Positions 62,901-64,000 of a stretch of 64,000 nucleotides of DNA are shown here, piece after piece. Made by a program: the position numbers and the translations under genes. The notes below the pieces were generated by a model that saw only the letters and a program-made list of their open reading frames with translations, searched no databases and was not told the origin of the DNA. This stretch comes from Aequorivita lipolytica (lineage in GTDB: Bacteria; Bacteroidota; Bacteroidia; Flavobacteriales; Flavobacteriaceae), in assembly GCF_007997135.1 (NCBI RefSeq), contig NZ_VORU01000002.1, positions 1-64,000 of the forward strand, given 5' to 3'. Each line of letters opens with the position of its first letter. The first letter of the stretch is position 1.

Positions 62901-63336
62901 TATCTACCCAATAGCCGTAACTTTCGGTCACCTTATTCCACACGTCGGTATAACGCATCACTGCTTTTTTACAGGCTGCGTTGTAATCTTCAACCGAAAT
63001 TTTTTTGCCAATGTCTTCTTTAGTTATTCCGAGTTCTTTTTCAACACCAAGTTCAATTGGTAAACCGTGGGTATCCCAACCTGCTTTTCGGTCAACTTTA
63101 AAACCTTTTTGAGTTTTGTAACGGCAGAAAATATCTTTTATAGCACGTGCCATAACGTGGTGGATTCCCGGTAGTCCGTTGGCCGATGGCGGTCCTTCAA
63201 AAAACACGAACGGCTTCGCCCCTTCGCGTATGGAAATACTCTGCTCAAAGATGTTTTCTTCTTTCCAGAAATCGAGTATTTCTTCCGCCATTTTAGGGAG
63301 GTCTAGCCCTTTGTATTCTTTAAATTTCTTGCTCAT
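59908..63336 (-). CDS. ileS: Isoleucyl-tRNA synthetase, type 2-like, with GIHH signature
   Basis: This is a 1142-residue class I enzyme charging tRNA-Ile. The first signature, normally HxGH, reads GIHH at residues 57-60 in PPSANGLPGIHHVMARAIKD. The second is KMSKR (GQKMSKRLGNAVDPF). An editing domain lies between them. The C-terminal part is long and lacks the Cys4 zinc ribbon seen in type 1 enzymes, so this is probably type 2. The frame opens at 63393, but the ATG at 63336 is chosen because the promoter box TACTTTTG lies at 63362-63369. The dksA-like gene follows after 3 bp. Confidence 0.93.
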   Translation of the reverse strand: MSKKFKEYKGLDLPKMAEEILDFWKEENIFEQSISIREGAKPFVFFEGPPSANGLPGIHHVMARAIKDIFCRYKTQKGFKVDRKAGWDTHGLPIELGVEKELGITKEDIGKKISVEDYNAACKKAVMRYTDVWNKVTESYGYWVDMSDPYVTYEPKYMETVWWLLKEIYNKNLIYKGYTIQPYSPKAGTGLSSHELNQPGTYQDITDTTVVAQFRAMAETLPDFLAEESNNIWFLAWTTTPWTLPSNTALTVGAKIDYVLVKTFNQYTFQPINVVLAKNLVAEQFANKFEEKPNEESLESFTQGDKLIPYFIAKEFKGADLLGIRYEQLLDYAKPHDNPENAFRIIAGDFVTTEDGTGIVHTAPTFGADDAKVAKEATPEIPPLLVMDDNGNLVPLVDLQGKFRPEMKELAGKYVKNEYYDDADVPEKSVDVELAIKLKTENKAFKVEKYVHSYPNCWRTDKPILYYPLDSWFIKVTDFRDRMFELNKEINWKPKATGEGRFGNWLANANDWNLSRSRYWGIPLPIWRTEDGKEEIIVGSIEELKAEMQKAVAAGLMEKDIFEGFKPGDFSEENYAKVDLHKNIVDGITLVSPSGKPMMREADLIDVWFDSGSMPYAQWHYPFENKEKVENTWRQADFIAEGVDQTRGWFYTLHAIATMIFDDVAYKNVVSNGLVLDKNGQKMSKRLGNAVDPFETLDVFGPDATRWYMISNANPWDNLKFDQDGISEVRNKFFGTLYNTYSFFSLYANLDNFEYLEKDLPLEKRPEIDRWILSELHTLIQKVDEYYADYEPTKATRVISEFVQENLSNWFVRLSRRRFWKGSYNDDKISAYQTLYTCLETVAKLGAPVAPFFMDRLYIDLTKGIAKDKKAPALSAAEVSVHLTDFPIADISFIDKKLEHKMQKAQTISSLVLSLRQREKIKVRQPLQKIMIPVLEDSEKEEILAVSDLIKSEVNVKEIELIDEGSGMLVKQIKPDFKALGPRFGKDMKAVAAAISDFDQKQIAVLEKDGEISVFINEKSTILALADVIISSQDIEGWLVANANGVTVALDVTITPDLRNEGIARELVNRIQNLRKDSGFEVTDRVEVSIQKNEKLEEAVSKNLNYIKEETLTEVLQFQPQIEQGTEIAFDDIETRISIKKH

Positions 63337-63361
63337 AGTTTGGGTATAACAATAAAGTGTG

Positions 63362-63369
63362 CAAAAGTA
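63362..63369 (-). promoter_or_regulatory. -7 promoter box of ileS
   Basis: The minus strand reads TACTTTTG, an exact TAnnTTTG match, 25 nt before the chosen start. No TTG at the right distance was found. Confidence 0.45.
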
Positions 63370-63451
63370 AGGTTTTTTGGAGAAAAAGAGCATCGCTCTT
63401 CAACATGAGTTTGCGAAGAAAACATAGTATCTTCACCTGAACTTGTTTTAT

Positions 63452-63482
63452 AAAAAAAGGCTACCTCAAATTTGAGGTAACC
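63452..63482 (-). terminator. Terminator after partial lipoprotein gene
   Basis: GGCTACCTCAAA (63459-63470) pairs with TTTGAGGTAACC (63471-63482) with one mismatch; on the minus strand a seven-T run follows. It lies between the lipoprotein stop (63510) and ileS. Confidence 0.8.
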
Positions 63483-63509
63483 TTTATAAAATGCTGTTTA
63501 AAAATTACT

Positions 63510-64000
63510 TTATTGTTTGGTAAATCTTAATTCTTCAGTGTAAACAGAATTGTCGCCGTTTGGTTCTGTAGTTGTTTCGGACAAACTAATTGTAAAACCT
63601 GTAGGATTAAAGTTGCTAACTTTATAAGTTGAACCGTCTATTGTCAATTCTGCGGTGGCAGCATTTGCCGAATATCCACTCGTTTCGTTATCAATATCAA
63701 CAATGTATGTTTCTGTATTACTTTGACTACCTTGGGTTACAGTTTCTGTAATTCTGTAAGTTCCATCGATGGTAACGGTATTGTTAGAAGCAAAAACACT
63801 GCTAACGTTAAAAGTATCTCCAATAGAGCTAGTAGTTGTAACCACATCAAATCCACTTACATTCACGGTCTCAACTTCTCTGCTTTCGAAAAAAGTAATT
63901 TTGTAGGTGCCTGTAAGATTATCTTTAGTATACTCGTATGGAGCAGGACCATTATCATCATCTTTGCTACAGCCAATAGCCGCAATAGTAAGGACAAAAA
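63510..64000 (-). CDS. Lipoprotein of unknown function, start beyond window
   Basis: This frame is open to the right edge of the window (at least 162 residues). The visible N-terminal part reads FVLTIAAIGCSKDDDNGPAP, so a lipobox with Cys and an acidic linker is present; only the first few residues of the signal peptide are missing. The mature part is beta-rich with Ser/Thr repeats (DNLTGTYKITFFESREVETV, IDGTYRITETVTQGSQSNTE, ELTIDGSTYKVSNFNPTGFT) and resembles lipocalin-like lipoproteins of Bacteroidota. A GTG at 63866 could look like a start but is internal. It ends in a good terminator. Confidence 0.75.
   Translation of the reverse strand, partial: FVLTIAAIGCSKDDDNGPAPYEYTKDNLTGTYKITFFESREVETVNVSGFDVVTTTSSIGDTFNVSSVFASNNTVTIDGTYRITETVTQGSQSNTETYIVDIDNETSGYSANAATAELTIDGSTYKVSNFNPTGFTISLSETTTEPNGDNSVYTEELRFTKQ

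Noticed and set aside
63337-63393. Upstream extension of ileS to 63393
   Set aside because: A TAnnTTTG box at 63362-63369 lies inside the extension, and the family begins at MSKKFKEY.

Overview
This window comes from a marine-type Flavobacteriaceae (Bacteroidota) chromosome; the genus cannot be fixed from sequence alone. The evidence is low G+C, promoters of the TTG...TAnnTTTG type, a PorP/SprF protein and a C-terminal type IX secretion (T9SS) sorting domain, SusC-like TonB receptors, DUF5689, DUF2480 and DUF3078 proteins, and the Bacteroidota order ileS-dksA-lspA. No rRNA, tRNA, CRISPR array or prophage was recognised.

Layout. 1-4.4 kb is decayed: the 5' end of an IS1182-type transposase leaves the left edge, followed by a fragment of the neighbouring Asp-box gene, a lipoprotein, the intact 946-residue Asp-box protein and a frameshifted RDD gene. 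4.4-14.4 kb looks like a metal-homeostasis island: a His-rich protein, TolC/CzcC, a His/Asp-rich lipoprotein, CzcB, a four-helix-bundle protein and CzcA, then YetF, a membrane-anchored EEP hydrolase and a broken ZIP transporter. 14.6-18.5 kb is housekeeping (aminopeptidase P, small membrane protein, alpha/beta hydrolase, ThiL). 18.7-23.6 kb is a four-gene surface operon: LVIVD-repeat T9SS cargo, a seven-repeat lipoprotein, MbnP and the di-heme MbnH that is known to modify MbnP proteins. 23.7-31.4 kb is a SUF iron-sulfur operon (sufA-B-C-D-S-E-T) with two lipoprotein genes inside it. 31.4-40.6 kb holds a DUF3078 protein, HflX, a truncated EEP gene, PorP, and a TonB receptor/DUF5689 lipoprotein pair divergent from a secreted EEP hydrolase. 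40.6-53.3 kb holds a small membrane protein, another TonB receptor, an M23 peptidase, a DUF3108 protein, tyrosine catabolism (hppD, hmgA) split by a DUF4160/DUF2442 pair, a patatin-barrel protein with an octamer repeat before its start, and uvrC. 53.4-58.1 kb holds a RimK / retropepsin-like / RimK / AstE-like cassette, 5-formyl-THF cyclo-ligase, and CD225 and DUF2752 membrane proteins. 58.1-64 kb holds lspA, an adhesin-like protein, a DksA-like protein lacking its zinc cysteines, a long type-2 IleRS with GIHH in place of HxGH, and a lipoprotein that runs off the right edge.

The most notable points are the double-RimK cassette, the MbnP/MbnH surface operon, the altered IleRS signature, the putative toxin-antitoxin pair inside the tyrosine operon, the octamer repeat upstream of the patatin gene, and two short GC-rich palindromes that appear to belong to one family.
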